In this document: one piece after another, positions 62,514 to 64,000 of the stretch
How the letters are laid out: each line of letters begins with the position of its first letter
Numbering within the stretch: position 1 is the first letter of the stretch
Assembly: GCA_052143535.1 (NCBI GenBank)
Contig: JBKQSS010000041.1
Location: forward strand, 1-64,000
Source: JADGRA01 sp052143535
Lineage (GTDB): Bacteria; Myxococcota; Myxococcia; Myxococcales; Myxococcaceae
Length of the DNA: 64,000 nt
Reading direction: 5' to 3'
The notes under the pieces: generated by a model
Database searches by the model: none
What the model saw: only the letters and a program-made list of their open reading frames with translations
What the model was told of the DNA's origin: nothing
Position numbers and translations under genes: made by a program

Positions 62514-63815
62514 ATGCTTCCTGTCTTCTTCGACATCCGCTTCGACAGCCCGACGTCCTGGGTGGTGCTTTACGTCGTTGGCCTGTTGGTCATCGCCTAC
62601 GGGGCGTACGCCGGCTGGCGCAGCGCGGTTGGCCCGGTCAACCCGAAGACGGGCCTGGCGACGGTTGCCTCGCAGAAGGAGCGCACCACCCGGGCGGTCA
62701 GCTACGCGGTGGTCTTCGCCCTGGTGGCCAAAGTCGGCCTCTATTACGCCCTGCCGGAGAAGGCCTTCCTCGGAAAGCGCGGTCAGGGTTTTCCGCTGCA
62801 CACTTACGGGTTGTTGTTGATGACGGCCTTCCTGGTGGGCGCCGCGCTGTGCGGTCGGCTGGCCGAGCGCGAATGGGGCGGCGAGGAGGGCAAGCGCAAG
62901 CGGGAACAGATGCAGGACCTCGCGCTGTGGGTCCTGGTCGGCGCCTTCATCGGTAGCCGCATCCTCTTCATGCTGGTGAATTGGCAGGACACCGTCGCCG
63001 CCATTCCCACCCTCTTCGACAACTTTCCAGTGCGGCTCATCGAGTGGCTCTTCGGCGGCCTCGTCTTCTACGGCGGGTTGCTCGGGGCGATGGCCACCTC
63101 CTTTTGGTTCGCCCGGAAAAACAACATCCCCTTCCTTCGCCTTTCCGACGTGGCCATCCCCAGCGTTGCGCTGGGCCAGTGCATTGGCCGGCTCGGCTGC
63201 TTCAGCGCCGGCTGCTGCTGGGGGCGGCCGGCCGGCCACGTCCATTGGGCGGTGCAGTTTCCGGGCGCCTCCGTGGCGCGGGACATTTTCGGCAGACTCA
63301 CCCACACCGCGGCTCTGGCCTTTAGCTCCGAGGCCAATGACACCGGCCGTTGGGTGGTGGAGTCGACGGGAGAAATTTTGCACCACCCCCAGCCGGGGGC
63401 CGTCCTCCTCAGTCAGTGGGTGGCCGAACACGGCACGACGCTTCCCCTACACCCCACCCAGCTCTACGAGTCGATTGGGCAGCTGGTCCTCTTCGGGGTG
63501 CTGATTGTGGCCCGCCGGTACAAGCGGTTTAACGGCGAAATTCTCGCCTTGTGGCTGATGGCTTACGCGGTGTTGCGCACCACGGTGGAGCTATTCCGCG
63601 GGGACTTGGAGCGGGGCACGCTGCACGGCTTCCTCGAGTCCTTCGGGGCCTCCAGCCTGGCTTCCCGGTTCCCACTCGAGGCCTGGTACAATTTTTCGAC
63701 CAGCCAGTTCATCTCCCTGGGGCTGTTTGCCGCCGGCGCGGTGTTGATGGTGCGGGGGTTGCGCAGCGTACAGCCACTGCCGCCATTGCCGACTGGGCTA
63801 CCCGCCGCCGCCTAA
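62514..63815 (+). CDS. lgt: Prolipoprotein diacylglyceryl transferase
   Basis: 433 residues from ATG 62514, chosen for the AGGAA five bases upstream. Family motifs: LHTYGLLLMTAFLVGAALCG, FGGLVFYGGLLGA, LGQCIGRLGCFSAGCCWGRP, and HPTQLYESIGQL. It is far longer than typical Lgt (~280) because of an extra ~90-residue N-terminal region with a membrane helix and an ~85-residue insert between GCCWGRP and HPTQLYE. It transfers diacylglycerol to the lipobox Cys before LspA acts. Confidence 0.93.
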   Translation: MLPVFFDIRFDSPTSWVVLYVVGLLVIAYGAYAGWRSAVGPVNPKTGLATVASQKERTTRAVSYAVVFALVAKVGLYYALPEKAFLGKRGQGFPLHTYGLLLMTAFLVGAALCGRLAEREWGGEEGKRKREQMQDLALWVLVGAFIGSRILFMLVNWQDTVAAIPTLFDNFPVRLIEWLFGGLVFYGGLLGAMATSFWFARKNNIPFLRLSDVAIPSVALGQCIGRLGCFSAGCCWGRPAGHVHWAVQFPGASVARDIFGRLTHTAALAFSSEANDTGRWVVESTGEILHHPQPGAVLLSQWVAEHGTTLPLHPTQLYESIGQLVLFGVLIVARRYKRFNGEILALWLMAYAVLRTTVELFRGDLERGTLHGFLESFGASSLASRFPLEAWYNFSTSQFISLGLFAAGAVLMVRGLRSVQPLPPLPTGLPAAA

Positions 63816-63832
63816 GGCGTCCAGGGAGTCCA

Positions 63833-63840
63833 TGCTAGCG
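63833..63840 (+). promoter_or_regulatory. Candidate -10 element of the terminal lipoprotein gene
   Basis: TGCTAGCG, part of CATGCTAGCG, lies 42 bp before the GTG start at 63882 and resembles the parA and ileS elements. Confidence 0.35.
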
Positions 63841-63881
63841 TCAGCGCAGCGAGCAGGCTGCCCAAAGAGGAGTGTTCCCGA

Positions 63882-64000
63882 GTGCGAAACGCTGGCCATT
63901 GGAGCGCGGTCGCGTGCAGCGGTTTGCTTCTGTTGGCGGCCTGCACGTCCACCACCGGAGGCAATGGAAACGACGGTGGCACCGGGGGGGTGTGCGCCAC
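63882..64000 (+). CDS. Putative lipoprotein (3' truncated by window end)
   Basis: 39 codons are visible from GTG 63882, with AGAGGAG nine bases upstream. Signal peptide VACSGLLLLAAC with lipobox LAAC, followed by a Thr/Gly/Asn-rich linker (TSTTGGNGNDGGTGG) typical of surface lipoproteins. The remainder lies beyond the window. Confidence 0.7.
   Translation, partial: MRNAGHWSAVACSGLLLLAACTSTTGGNGNDGGTGGVCA

Overview
The window is mostly G+C-rich DNA from a myxobacterium (Myxococcota, probably close to the Myxococcus/Cystobacter/Anaeromyxobacter side). No 16S gene is present, so this rests on gene content: an AglR-AglQ-AglS type motor operon, a bactofilin directly after parA-parB, an abundance of sigma54/two-component/Ser-Thr kinase regulators, and strong G/C preference at third codon positions. 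The core is the replication-origin neighbourhood. Reading leftward from about 45.3 kb are rpmH, rnpA, yidD, yidC, jag, a 70-codon gene, rsmG, parA, parB, a bactofilin gene and a lipoprotein gene, with two parS sites. Reading rightward are dnaA, a gene-poor oriC candidate, dnaN, recF, a small membrane-protein gene and gyrB, then tRNA-Gln.

The first ~1.1 kb does not fit. It carries the end of a paoA-type [2Fe-2S] subunit gene and most of a paoB-type FAD subunit gene with A/T-richer codons. At about 1,101-1,112 the paoB frame runs straight into the C-terminal ~200 codons of mreB. This is either an assembly chimera or a recombination scar, and everything left of it should be treated with caution.

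Region by region: 1.7-8.3 kb holds metabolic and envelope genes (esterase, DUF2804, EcsC-like, NAD synthetase, LON-domain protein, DedA-type protein). 8.7-11.6 kb holds the Agl-type motor operon and a divergent MshEN-domain gene. 11.6-17.3 kb has a GAF/PAS/HisKA protein lacking an ATPase domain and two overlapping dynamin-like GTPase genes. 17.4-31.5 kb contains F1-ATPase genes in two orientations: atpG-atpD-(secreted protein)-atpC on the minus strand, then atpH and atpA on the plus strand separated by a receptor kinase with a TonB-like C-terminus. Between them lie a SanA-like gene, two paralogous tiny secreted proteins, a histidine kinase/NtrC-type regulator pair and a DnaK paralogue. 31.5-38.2 kb holds a fatty-acid-hydroxylase-like gene, SCO1, a degenerate sigma54-activator fragment, tryptophan dioxygenase, an AT-hook/zinc-knuckle protein and the ergothioneine genes egtB-egtD. 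53-64 kb holds a degenerate archaemetzincin, a cNMP/DUF1003 protein, an Fe-S oxidoreductase, a metallophosphoesterase, rimK, ileS, lspA, lgt and the start of a lipoprotein gene.

Functional themes are chromosome replication and segregation (dnaA/dnaN/recF/gyrB, parABS, bactofilin), membrane-protein and lipoprotein biogenesis (yidC/yidD/jag, lspA, lgt, several lipoproteins), energy metabolism (F1-ATPase, Fe-S oxidoreductase, SCO1, cytochrome-like lipoprotein) and signalling. No CRISPR array, insertion sequence or prophage was seen. All identifications come from reading motifs and gene order; no database search was possible.
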